In this document: positions 9,290 through 17,497 of the stretch, piece after piece
How positions within the stretch are numbered: the stretch's first letter is position 1
How the letters are laid out: every line of letters starts with the position of its first letter
Source: Blattamonas nauphoetae
Lineage: Eukaryota > Preaxostyla > Oxymonadida
DNA: 33,732 nt
Direction: 5' to 3'
NCBI GenBank assembly: GCA_033064195.1
Contig: JARBJD010000556.1
Span: 1 to 33,732, forward strand
Program-made: the position numbers and the translations under genes
Notes under the pieces: generated by a model
What the model saw: the letters and a program-made list of their open reading frames with translations, nothing else
What the model was told of the DNA's origin: nothing
Databases searched by the model: none

Positions 9290-10432
9290 CTAATTTTTCG
9301 TCCTTGTTTCTTCCTTCAGTTTCTCCTTGTCTTTTTTTGCTTTCTTCTCAAGTTTCTGAGCCTTCTTCTTCTCTTTGGCTTTCTTCTGACTCTCATCCTT
9401 CGATGAATGAGTCCTCTTCTTCTTTTGAATTGGTTCTTCCCATTCTCCCTGACTGAGAATTCGTTTCTTTTGTTTTTGAGCGATTTGGTTCGATGGAGGT
9501 TGAATGGAGCGATCCGGAAGCTCTTGTAGTGTCGCGTTGATCCCCTGCAGATTGCATTGAGCAATGTTTACCAGGGACTGTGTCCGAAAGAACGGAGCGT
9601 ATTCGTTTGTACTGCTCCGTCCGAATTTGTGACAAACAGCGAGAATATGTCTGCATGGGAGTTCTCTCGATTGATTGTGGACGCACTCACATACAAGATG
9701 TCCTTTGTTGAAGTGGACTGGAAAGCCTTCTTGTTTGTCCATTGCTGTCACTTGAAATGAATTTGCGTCGACCTGAAGAACTGTTTGTGTTGTTGAGGAC
9801 TTTATTTCCGAGAGATTTCCCTCAATTACTGGATCAGGGACATCTTGAACGAGTTTTCCGACTTTCATTTGGAATCCAGCCCAACTCTCGAGTAATTGCA
9901 GGTAGAAGCGCTGAAAGAATGAAGTTGGAAGAAGTTCTCGGAATGGGAGAAGACGAGCGTTCTGAATTTCGACCGTCTGACTTGTGATTCTGCCGAAACA
10001 TGGCAAGCGAAAATGTGCCACTGTCCATTTTGTTTTATCAATTCCATCTAAATAGGCAAACGCCTCCCCATTTCTCTCAGCCAATGACATCATGATTTGA
10101 GAGTGCTTCAATGAATCTTCTGCTCGAGCAGCGGCAAAGAGCGTGGATACGGCTTCTTCCACTTTTCCCTTCTCTTGATCCTTCAAGTGATGTTTTAAAT
10201 TTGTAGCGATGTGATGCACGCAGTAGTGGTGGTCGAAGGTTGGAAATGAAGTTGCAATCGCAGGAACAAGTGCAGAGCCACGATCACTGATGATCACCCT
10301 CGGCTGGTTCAGGGATTGAAGGTGTTCTTTTGAATACTCAAAAAAAGTTTGCCAATTTTTTTGTGTTTCTGAATTAAAAATTCCCATACTGACGATGTGA
10401 ACATGGCTGAGGGCATCCACACATGTCATCAA
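9290..10432 (-). CDS. MULE (Mutator-like) transposase with SWIM zinc finger, N-terminally incomplete
   Basis: This is a DDE transposase domain of the Mutator-like superfamily. The first catalytic Asp is in MTCVDALSHVHIVSMGIF at the start. The second is in VIISDRGSALVPAI (about residue 67), followed by the family's C-x2-H block HHYCVHHIATNL. The likely Glu is in SQTVEIQNARLLPFRELLP. A SWIM zinc finger (CECVHNQSRELPCRHILAVC) lies near residues 250-270. A strongly lysine-rich tail (KKAKEKKKAQKLEKKAKK) follows, a probable nuclear-localisation or DNA-binding segment. Family members usually have an additional N-terminal zinc domain (FLYWCH or FAR1-like), absent here. The frame stays open for about 28 codons upstream of the first Met until a stop at 10517-10519, so the start is lost or lies in another exon. 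No terminal inverted repeats were found. Confidence 0.88.
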   Translation of the reverse strand: MMTCVDALSHVHIVSMGIFNSETQKNWQTFFEYSKEHLQSLNQPRVIISDRGSALVPAIATSFPTFDHHYCVHHIATNLKHHLKDQEKGKVEEAVSTLFAAARAEDSLKHSQIMMSLAERNGEAFAYLDGIDKTKWTVAHFRLPCFGRITSQTVEIQNARLLPFRELLPTSFFQRFYLQLLESWAGFQMKVGKLVQDVPDPVIEGNLSEIKSSTTQTVLQVDANSFQVTAMDKQEGFPVHFNKGHLVCECVHNQSRELPCRHILAVCHKFGRSSTNEYAPFFRTQSLVNIAQCNLQGINATLQELPDRSIQPPSNQIAQKQKKRILSQGEWEEPIQKKKRTHSSKDESQKKAKEKKKAQKLEKKAKKDKEKLKEETRTKN

Positions 10433-11690
10433 AAATAGACACTGTTGAAACTCCAGTAGTATAGTAGACGATTTGGGAACCAGATTGAAATAGTCGTTGA
10501 AATCAGAAACGAAAAGTCAATTCCGATTGACCATTTCTAAATCTTGTATTAAAAGGAATTTAGGCCATTTCAATGATGCCAATATTTGACCTCAATTCCA
10601 AAAATATGTCCAATATTTCGACCTCATTTTAAGCGTCAATTTTGAAGCAAATTTTTGTCATATTCCAAAAATGTTGTCACTTTTTTCGATGTTTTTTCAC
10701 TTTTGAACTCGAACAAAGTGAATCCAACTTGAGAACCACTTCGAAAAAAATCGAAAAAATTTCTAAAATGTCGGAGACGATGTGAGTCGTCGATCAAAAC
10801 AATCCTGATGAAAATCGGTTGAGAATTCGTGGAGCTACGTACCGAACTGTGGTCGAAAAAGTGACCAAAAAGTCGATTTTCAGAACTTGCTTAAAACTGC
10901 TGCTATATGGCTCAAATACACCTCAAACACCTTCTAAAATTACAAAATCGATTTCAGAAGGTGAAATTCGCGATAAAAAACACTTTTGGGATTTTTGGTT
11001 AGATCAAGGCCGGATCGGGATTTTTCTAGATCAACCCATATTCCATTTTTCGAGTTTCTCCGAATTTTAAAAAAAATGTATGCGCTTTCAGCACTTCACT
11101 TTTTAGGATCACTTTTGCCTCCTATTTGCGTTTTTACACTTCATTTCGCTCGGAGTCGCCTTTTGGTGACACTTTTCAACCTCACTTTTTCACGTCATCT
11201 TTCACCACTTTTTTCGTCAGTTTTCGTTTTTTACGTTAGATTTTTCAAAATCTTCACATTTGCGTCCTTCCGACGCTTTTCCTAGGTTCCCGATCACCTC
11301 ACCTTCATAGTCCTCTTTTTTTGAACGCACCTTTTTTGCACCACATTTTCACCAACTTTTCACTCATATCGATTTTTGCCTCGATTTTCTCACATCACAT
11401 CTTCTTTCTCACCTTTCGAGGAGGGAGTACTGAATTTTCACGACACTTTTGACGACTAGTTTTTTCATAATGTTGGTTTTATGTGTTTTTCCATCATACC
11501 GTTTGTCTAAGCTTAAACAACTTCAACACCTTTCATCTCTCATTTCACTTTCCACGTTTCACATTTCAGGTATTCAACTCTCCTCTTCATTCCCCTCATT
11601 TTACAACCCATTTTTCAGTCATTCACACTTCACGAGCACATCACAATACTTCATTTTTCGTCGACTTTTTCTCTTAATTAGACCAAATGA
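10433..11690. other. A/T-rich non-coding stretch with strong T/C bias from about 11080
   Basis: No gene was seen. From 10600 to 11000 the sequence has repeated CGAAAAAAATCGAAAAAATT-like text. From about 11080 to 11690 the plus strand is full of CACTTTT, CACTTCA and TTTCAC phrases, the reverse complement of the GAAGTGAAA phrases that dominate 12780-14400. The bias switches near 11690. The several open frames here are products of the T-rich composition and are not credible genes. Confidence 0.5.
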
Positions 11691-11938
11691 AGGTGAATGA
11701 AGCTAAAATGAAGTGGGCAAGTATGATAGTGAATGGTGAAATGGAAATATAGGGGTGGCACTAATTATTGGCGCCTCCACCCAGGCCCAACAATTGCCTA
11801 ATCCTTCATAATTTTCACCTTTTCTCACAAACGAAACAATTCTAAGGTGCTGGGCAATAAAATCAAGAGATAAAAAAATGGAAGTTGGAGTTCAGTTTCT
11901 TGAAGTTTGAGACCCGTTTTCTGAATGGATCAGAGCGT

Positions 11939-12570
11939 ATGCCTTCAATAAGTGAGGTTATTGTGAAAAACCGGAAGGATAGAAAACATTTTTGGTTCAA
12001 TCTTCATCCGATTGCAGGGCATAATGATTCAATGATGTTGATCCGAACCATTGCCTCGAAGACACTGTCATCTGGTAATCGTGGATCTCTTTTGATCATT
12101 AAAAAACGCATTCTCAAGACACTTAGTCTGTTCACCTTCACGCTGAATCAATGGAAAGCCATAATCTCAGCTATTCAGTCTCGAAAGTGTGTCCATCCTC
12201 TTCCTCTGTTTTTCATGTCAAACAGTCATGATATTGCTTATAATGCATCGAAAACTCGTCTATCCTCGATTATCTGCGGAATATCGTATACTGGCGTGTA
12301 TAGTCTAGAATTGAAACGAGATCATCATGATCGTCAAGTCCGCCGAAGACAATCTCCTCCAAAACCAAGACAATGCAGGTATCATCACTGACAATGTATT
12401 TTTATTACTTTTTATTCAACTTTTCTTCCAGGATAATGTTGAATACCCAACGTATCAACGACAAAGACATCACGGAATCATTCACCAACATCGCTTCTTT
12501 CTGGGTTACAACGACAGTTTCATCGACAGACCGTCCAGAGATTGTCATGAGTCGCCAGAATTCAGTCTGA
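11939..12570 (+). CDS. hypothetical two-exon gene inside the 1,024-bp element
   Basis: An open frame starts 60 bases inside the left repeat, at the first in-frame ATG (MPSISEVIVKNRKDRKHFWF). It runs to a good splice donor at 12379 (GCAG|GTATCA). A 53-nt candidate intron, 12379-12431, ends TTTTCTTCCAG. After removal, the frame continues in phase (RIMLNTQRINDKDITESF) to a stop at 12568-12570, giving about 192 residues. No domain is recognised. It could be cargo captured from the host, or a highly diverged element protein. The intron lies entirely inside the element. Support is the open frame, the phase match and the splice sites; no homology is claimed. Confidence 0.45.
12379..12431 (+). other. 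candidate 53-nt GT-AG intron
   Basis: Donor GTATCA and acceptor TTTTCTTCCAG flank an A/T-rich 53-base segment with an in-frame stop. Removal keeps the reading frame open. The size agrees with the other candidate intron at 705-760. Confidence 0.45.
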
Positions 12571-12867
12571 ACTATCTTGTTCTCTCCATTATTTGCTCGA
12601 AGTAGGCATTGTTCTGAAATGACACATCAATGTTCTTGAACTGATTTTTTTATCTCTTGATTTTATTGCCCAGCACCTTAGAATTGTTTCGTTTGTGAGA
12701 AAAGGTGAAAATTATGAAGGATTAGGCAATTGTTGGGCCTGGGTGGAGGCGCCAATAATTAGTGCCACCCCTATAGTGAAAATGGTGGGAAAGTATTGAG
12801 TTTGATGAACATCTTCATCTAAATTTCACAAAACTAGAGTACTAAAATGTAAATGAAGTGAGAATGA

Positions 12868-14400
12868 AACGATAAGGTGAAGTGACGTACCAGATCTGCA
12901 CGATCTTGATCCTTTGCGTTCCGTTGGTACACCACTTCACCTTATGAACGGGTTCGTCAAAATTTCACAAACAAAGAGAAAAAATGAGTGAGTGAAGTGA
13001 AAAGAAAACGATAAAACAAAATCTCGTAACAGATCTGAACGATCTTTGTTGTTCGCATTTCGTTGGTACACCACTTCACTTTATGAACGCGTTCATCAAA
13101 AATGTTTCTAATTAGAGTAAAATTGTGAAGTGAAACAATGTTAGCAACGATAAGGTGAAGTGACGTACCAGATCTCTCCAATCATTGTTTTTCTCACTTC
13201 GTTGGTACATCACTTCACCTTATGAACGCGTTCAACGAAATTTCAGAAAACAAGAGGAATTAAGAGTGAGTGAAGTGAAAACTAAAAGATAAAACACATT
13301 AATGTACCAGATCTCACCGATCATTTCAGATTGAGTCTCGTTGGTACACCACTTTGTTTTATGAAAGATTAGAGCAAAAATGTCAATAAAGAGATCAAAA
13401 TTGTGAAGTGAAACAAGGTTTGAAGTGATAAAACACATTCATGTACCAGATCTCACAGTTCATTTTTATCTTGACGATCAAACATTTTTAGTTCTGTGTT
13501 CTACCTTGTTTTGATCAAAAAAGAGAATTGAAATCAAATAGTTGTGAAATGAAACGATAAGGTGAAGTGGTGTACCTGATCTGGATGATCACTTCAGATC
13601 GCGTTTTGTTGGTACACCGTTGTGTTTTAGAAAAAATGAAGAGCACAAATCGAAGAGTAGTGAAGTGTAAAAGGTGAAATGAAAGTTGAATCAAAGTAAA
13701 ACAAAGTGGTGTACCAACGCATACAATTTTATCGATGAATCACGAAGTTTTTTGAGCAAAGATGAAGATCCAAATTTTGTTCACGTCATTTTAAATTTTA
13801 ATTTTGAAAAGTGAGAGACAATGAGAAAAACTGACAATGAAGTGAAAATGAGAGTATAAAGTGAAGTGGTGTACCAAAACAGAGAACAACAAAAGTGAAG
13901 TGAAAATTCTGGTACAATAGTGTGTCTTATAAAAAGATTTATCAAAAACGAGAGCAAACCTGTTGAAATGCATCGGTGAAACATACTTTCGGGTTATAAG
14001 ACAGCATAGTGTACCTGAGTTTGATGATCACATAAATCGAGTACGAGAATGTGTTTTATGAAGAGATGAATAAAAAAGAATAACATACTTGTGATTTGTC
14101 GGTTGTGACACATTCTTTTAAGCGATAAGAAGCAACGGTGTACCTAAGATCTGAGGTTATCAATGGTTCGATCAGAGACGGTACATAAATGTGTTTTAGG
14201 AAATAATGAATTCAAAAATGGAGCAAACCTGTTCAAAACAAGTTGGGAATGAAACCACCGTTCATAAAACAATGTGATGTACCTGAACGAGAGAGACAGA
14301 AAAAAGTGAAGGATCGAGAACAAGAATGAAGAGACAAAAAAGAAGAGAGAACAAATGTGAAAGTAGAAAGCGTAACACACCTAAATCAAACGGTAAAGAG
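12868..14400. repeat. array of about 139-bp degenerate, partly palindromic repeats
   Basis: The units are spaced about 139-140 bases (12870, 13009, 13148, 13287, 13427), then less regularly to about 14370. A well-preserved unit has the left arm GATAAGGTGAAGTGACGTACC, then AGATCT and a short spacer, then the right arm GGTACACCACTTCACCTTAT, so each can fold into a hairpin. Between units lie GAAGTGAAA-rich linkers and the phrase GAACGCGTTC. Copies decay towards the right, where often only the GTGTACC core remains. The array lies directly left of the first Polinton box and could be host satellite or Polinton subterminal sequence. Short minus-strand open frames across it follow from the repeats. 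Confidence 0.8.
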
Positions 14401-14525
14401 TCGTCAGGAACGAGATGAAAGGATCATGTCCCATTGAAGTACTTTCGCTGATCAAACAAGACTGATCGAACCCATCGATGACAGAATCGAAGTCTCGGAA
14501 GATCACAAATGATAAAATCACGAAT

Positions 14526-14562
14526 GTAAATTTATTTTTGAATTTTTTAATTTGTATTAAAT
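14526..14562 (+). promoter_or_regulatory. Polinton T-rich start box, separated from its gene by the hAT insertion
   Basis: The stretch TTTATTTTTGAATTTTTTAA followed by TTTGTATTAAAT closely resembles the box before the gene at 16972. It ends in the 8 bases that the hAT insertion duplicated at 16533-16540. Confidence 0.6.
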
Positions 14563-14639
14563 TAGGCATGGCTGACCGGCCAAAAGTCGCGGTCAGTGTC
14601 ACTTCAGATTAATTAAAAGGGTCAGATCTTACCTCCTCA

Positions 14640-15431
14640 ATACAATGTCTTAAATGAACAAGAAATAGGTGAGTTTGTGGATTTCCATGTCAAATTTTGC
14701 TTCCTCTCACTGTTCGGTTCCCAACATTCCCTTATTTGAGCTTTCTACCTCGCCAAGTCAAGAACTGCTTTTCTCTTGTCCATTGTCGCTTTCAGCCTCT
14801 TCACCGTTTGTGAAAACCCAACTGTCACTCCACATCATCTTTCTTTTGACATCAGGCTTCCTCTCCTCCATCAACTGAACAATGACAACATCATCCCCAC
14901 CAGTTCAAAATCTACCTCATCTGGATTGTCTTGTTCGTTGTACAGCGTGAGAAAGAGCTCTTCTGTAGAGAGAAAGATCGGAGAGAAATGGAGGAACAAG
15001 AGGAGAACGATTCGAGTGATGGAGTGGAGTTATGCCTGATCTGAGTGGTCAATACGTTCTTCCATGATTTAAGCACATTATCCATCTTGACTTGTGGTTC
15101 ATTCTCATGAAAAAAGTCGCTCTTATTGATGCTCAACTTGTATGTTCTCGTCGTATTCTCATTCTTCTTCGCTTGATTTCCCAAGAGTCCACTATCTCAT
15201 ATACGTTCGTCTTCGACAAGACTGACCAAATTTTCAAGCTTAGCATCGCCCTCGAGCCAGTTTTGTGTCGAAACGGCTTCTAAATTGTGAAAATCACTTC
15301 ATGTCCTTTCGAATCGATCCACCACGACAAAGATTCTTTCAACTCCTTGTTTAGATGCTCTCAGTGGTATTTTCTCTCTTTCTGACATTTCTAATCAGTC
15401 TTACAAAGACCGTCCTACAGTTCATCATCTT
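14640..15431. other. left interior of the hAT element, no clear gene
   Basis: Only short open frames are present, for example 15092-15283 with QESTISYTFVFDKTDQIF. This has a coding-like feel but no recognisable domain. It may be a degraded exon captured by the transposon. Confidence 0.35.
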
Positions 15432-15809
15432 TTGTCTGATCTTCGCTTCTCGACTGCCGGAGCCTTTTCAGAATCAAAGCTAAAGATCCAACTTGTGACA
15501 ATCGAACAACTGTATTTCATTCAAACTGATATCCCCTCAGATACGATTGATAGAAAAATGGAGTATCGATTCACGCAATTCGAGAAACTGGAGGACACTG
15601 TCAGGAGGAGAGAAGCTGGTCCTCATATCATCGTCAGTTGTAATGTTCTCAAGAATGCTTGTGATTCTTTCTTCGCCTTGTCTCAAGAGGATCTCCACCA
15701 TCCAATGATGATCATTGTCAAGAACTCTCCATCACTGTCATCTTTTCCGGATCTTATGACATTTCTCGTTCATGAACTGGCAACTAATTTCAAGTTCTGC
15801 ATTTTCTAG
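15432..15809 (+). CDS. hypothetical 125-residue frame carried by the hAT element
   Basis: A plus-strand frame encodes a protein of mixed charge (TAGAFSESKLKIQLVTIEQL, FTQFEKLEDTVRRREAGPH, LHHPMMIIVKNSPSLSSFPD). I do not recognise a family. It is not transposase-like. It reads like a piece of an ordinary cellular protein and, with the next frame, may be host sequence captured by the transposon. There is no start-site evidence beyond the first Met. Confidence 0.35.
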   Translation: MSDLRFSTAGAFSESKLKIQLVTIEQLYFIQTDIPSDTIDRKMEYRFTQFEKLEDTVRRREAGPHIIVSCNVLKNACDSFFALSQEDLHHPMMIIVKNSPSLSSFPDLMTFLVHELATNFKFCIF

Positions 15810-15928
15810 ACAGACAATCCATCAGGGTCTTTCACCATCCCATATGATCATCCAAAGCGAAAACTGGAATTTTAACACGTAAATATCGAACAGACTGTTC
15901 TTCAACTGCTTGTCAACTCTTACCAAAG

Positions 15929-16309
15929 TTGATTGGTCCATCCATCTCCCCTGTCGGTCAGACGATCCGAGAGAATGGGGATGGATTCGAAATGACACTG
16001 TCTTTTAAGGGAGTGTTCATAGTGACAAGCAGGAAATATGATGTGACACTCGAAGTTGCGGATGGAACAGGATTCGCGGCAGAGAAAGTCTCTTTCAGTA
16101 AAACAGATGGCACAACAACGTTCGCACTCAGATTTCCAAACACTTCTTGTCTCTCGTCTTCAACCACATTTTCGATCGTTGATGTTAAGAAAATTGCTTC
16201 TGAAGCAACTTGCATTGAGTTGGAATTTGAAAGAGAAGCTAACCCAGACCAGCAGTTCGATCATGTCCCCACATCATTTTTTGTCATTATTTCGTTCGGA
16301 AATCTCTGA
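15929..16309 (+). CDS. hypothetical 126-residue frame carried by the hAT element, beta-rich
   Basis: The frame has alternating hydrophobic patterns suggestive of beta strands: FEMTLSFKGVFIVTSRKYDV, VSFSKTDGTTTFALRF and CIELEFEREANPD. It resembles a ligand-binding or MATH-like beta sandwich in texture only; no motif supports a family. It lies 119 bases downstream of the previous frame, on the same strand. It ends about 220 bases before the element's right end. Captured host coding sequence is the favoured reading. Confidence 0.35.
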   Translation: MIGPSISPVGQTIRENGDGFEMTLSFKGVFIVTSRKYDVTLEVADGTGFAAEKVSFSKTDGTTTFALRFPNTSCLSSSTTFSIVDVKKIASEATCIELEFEREANPDQQFDHVPTSFFVIISFGNL

Positions 16310-16538
16310 AAATAAGAGTTAATCGGATTGATTGAAATGATAACGAATTTCTTTTCACATTTCCACAGAGATAACGTGGATATTCTCGTCATTGACTAGT
16401 TATTCAGTGTGTTTTGGATTCCTCTTCGGAGAAATGGTAACTCTGGAATATGGGTTTGGTTATTTCTCCGGTCAGTGACCGTCAGTACTTTTCGGCGAAA
16501 ACTGACCGGTCAGTGCCGGTCAGCCATGCCTATATTAA

Positions 16539-16928
16539 ATGAATCCAACTGAAATGTACAACGAAAGACGTCGAGTATGTTCAGAACAAGCATTAATTGA
16601 ATCAATGAAAGAAGAGAACTGTTCGCTAGTCTCTGAGTATGTCAGAAATAATGTGCCGGTGACGTATGTTCATGAGGGAGTTGAATGGAGAATAAAACCA
16701 AAGTTGTGGAATCAAGGAAACCGACCACACATAGCAAAACGTCGGCACTACACTCAATCATTCGTCGAAAATGAACTGAAGAAATATAATTGTGAGCTCG
16801 TCGGTGAGTACACCAAAGTTCTGGTTCCATTCACATATCGAGAGATTGGCGGAAGTGAAGTGTTCAGAATTAGACTTGATTCCTGGCTAAAGGCAACGAT
16901 AAAGCCCCATCAGAGAAAACAGAAATAA
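16539..16928 (+). CDS. Polinton 129-residue protein with an internal duplication
   Basis: The protein is two copies of a roughly 55-residue module. Copy one (about residues 18-68) has ENCSLVSEYVRNNVPVTYVH and VEWRIKPKLWN. Copy two (about 72-122) has YNCELVGEYTKVLVPFTYRE and VFRIRLDSWLK. The shared pattern is NC-x-LV-x-EY-x4-VP-x-TY, then R-I near W, then PH and basic residues. The short beta-rich repeat with a terminal aromatic and basic patch resembles small nucleic-acid-recognition modules of large DNA viruses and phages, but I cannot name a family. The start codon ATG overlaps the hAT target duplication. Its T-rich box lies on the far side of that insertion. Confidence 0.7.
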   Translation: MNPTEMYNERRRVCSEQALIESMKEENCSLVSEYVRNNVPVTYVHEGVEWRIKPKLWNQGNRPHIAKRRHYTQSFVENELKKYNCELVGEYTKVLVPFTYREIGGSEVFRIRLDSWLKATIKPHQRKQK

Positions 16929-16935
16929 ACGCTCA

Positions 16936-16971
16936 ACTTTTTTTATTTTCGGATTTTTTAATTTGTTGTAA
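16936..16971 (+). promoter_or_regulatory. Polinton T-rich start box
   Basis: TTTTTTTATTTTCGGATTTT then TTAATTTGTTGTAA abuts the ATG at 16972. It is shared in form with the boxes before most other genes of the element. Confidence 0.55.
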
Positions 16972-17466
16972 ATGGCGGCGACACTGAAATTTGTCACAGA
17001 CAGCATCACGAAAATTAGAACACTATTTCCAAACACCACCTTTGAATTCAAGGATGAACATGGCTATGATCGAACATATAATCCAAACATTAGAAACTAC
17101 CAACATCATCGTGCATATCTCCTGTCAATGCTCAAGAATCCAGATCTCCATTTTGAAGGAGAGATAAGGAATATTACCAACTATCAGATTGATGATTTTA
17201 TTCACAAACTGGAAGAGCACAATAACAATGCAATGATGAATGAAGAAGACAGCAAAGCAAGAATGCAAATCATGAAAGAAAATCCAAGAGTGAACAAAGA
17301 TGAACTGAAAAAGCAAGTGTTCAAAATGACGTGGAAACTGAAATCAATTGAAGAGAAGCTGATGGATCATTGGATGAAGAATCTGTTAATCATTCAGAAG
17401 AAAAATGAACAAATGGAAAGAGAGAAGTGCAGACATTTGAGGGATTTGAAGAATGCATATTATTAG
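16972..17466 (+). CDS. Polinton 164-residue helical protein, unknown function
   Basis: The N-terminal half contains TLFPNTTFEFKDEHGYDRTY and NPDLHFEGEIRNITNYQIDD. The C-terminal half (about residues 85-164) is highly charged and predicted coiled coil (NEEDSKARMQIMKENPRV, QKKNEQMEREKCRHLRDLK). It stands directly upstream of the polymerase with about 40 bases between them, suggesting joint transcription. In protein-primed systems a terminal protein is often encoded next to the polymerase. That role is only a positional possibility here, since Polinton terminal protein is usually thought to be part of the polymerase gene. The frame looks whole. Confidence 0.65.
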   Translation: MAATLKFVTDSITKIRTLFPNTTFEFKDEHGYDRTYNPNIRNYQHHRAYLLSMLKNPDLHFEGEIRNITNYQIDDFIHKLEEHNNNAMMNEEDSKARMQIMKENPRVNKDELKKQVFKMTWKLKSIEEKLMDHWMKNLLIIQKKNEQMEREKCRHLRDLKNAYY

Positions 17467-17497
17467 CTGAACCACGAGACAAAGCAGCATTCAATTC

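Larger units (their letters stand above)
11750..12773. mobile_element. 1,024-bp DNA transposon with perfect 130-bp terminal inverted repeats
   Basis: Bases 11750-11879 and 12644-12773 are exact reverse complements, beginning TAGGGGTGGCACTAATTATT. A TA dinucleotide flanks both sides (11748-11749 and 12774-12775), suggesting a TA target duplication as in Tc1/mariner-like elements. No 8-bp duplication is visible, although the TAGGGGTGG start resembles some hAT ends, so the superfamily is left open. It encodes no recognisable transposase and is probably non-autonomous. The perfect repeats indicate a young insertion. Confidence 0.88.
14563..16532. mobile_element. non-autonomous hAT-type DNA transposon nested in the Polinton
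   Basis: The ends are 18-bp perfect inverted repeats, TAGGCATGGCTGACCGGC at 14563-14580 and its complement at 16515-16532. They are flanked by identical 8-bp duplications TATTAAAT (14555-14562 and 16533-16540). An 8-bp duplication and a TAGG-type end are characteristic of the hAT superfamily. Copies of TGACCGG and CGGTCAGTG cluster just inside both ends, as is common for hAT transposase-binding subterminal motifs. No transposase (RNase-H-like DDE plus C-terminal dimerisation region) is encoded in the 1,970 bases, so it depended on another copy. Confidence 0.9.

Noticed and set aside
9218-9456. plus-strand hydrophobic frames (FLQFLLVFFCFLLKF)
   Set aside because: Antisense of the lysine-rich tail of the MULE transposase, not a membrane protein.
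10819-11700. plus-strand frames of 64-99 codons in the T-rich stretch
   Set aside because: Phe/Ser/Leu-rich translations reflect base composition; no motifs.
12957-13984. several minus-strand frames of 60-74 codons
   Set aside because: They track the 139-bp repeats and have no domain or start context.
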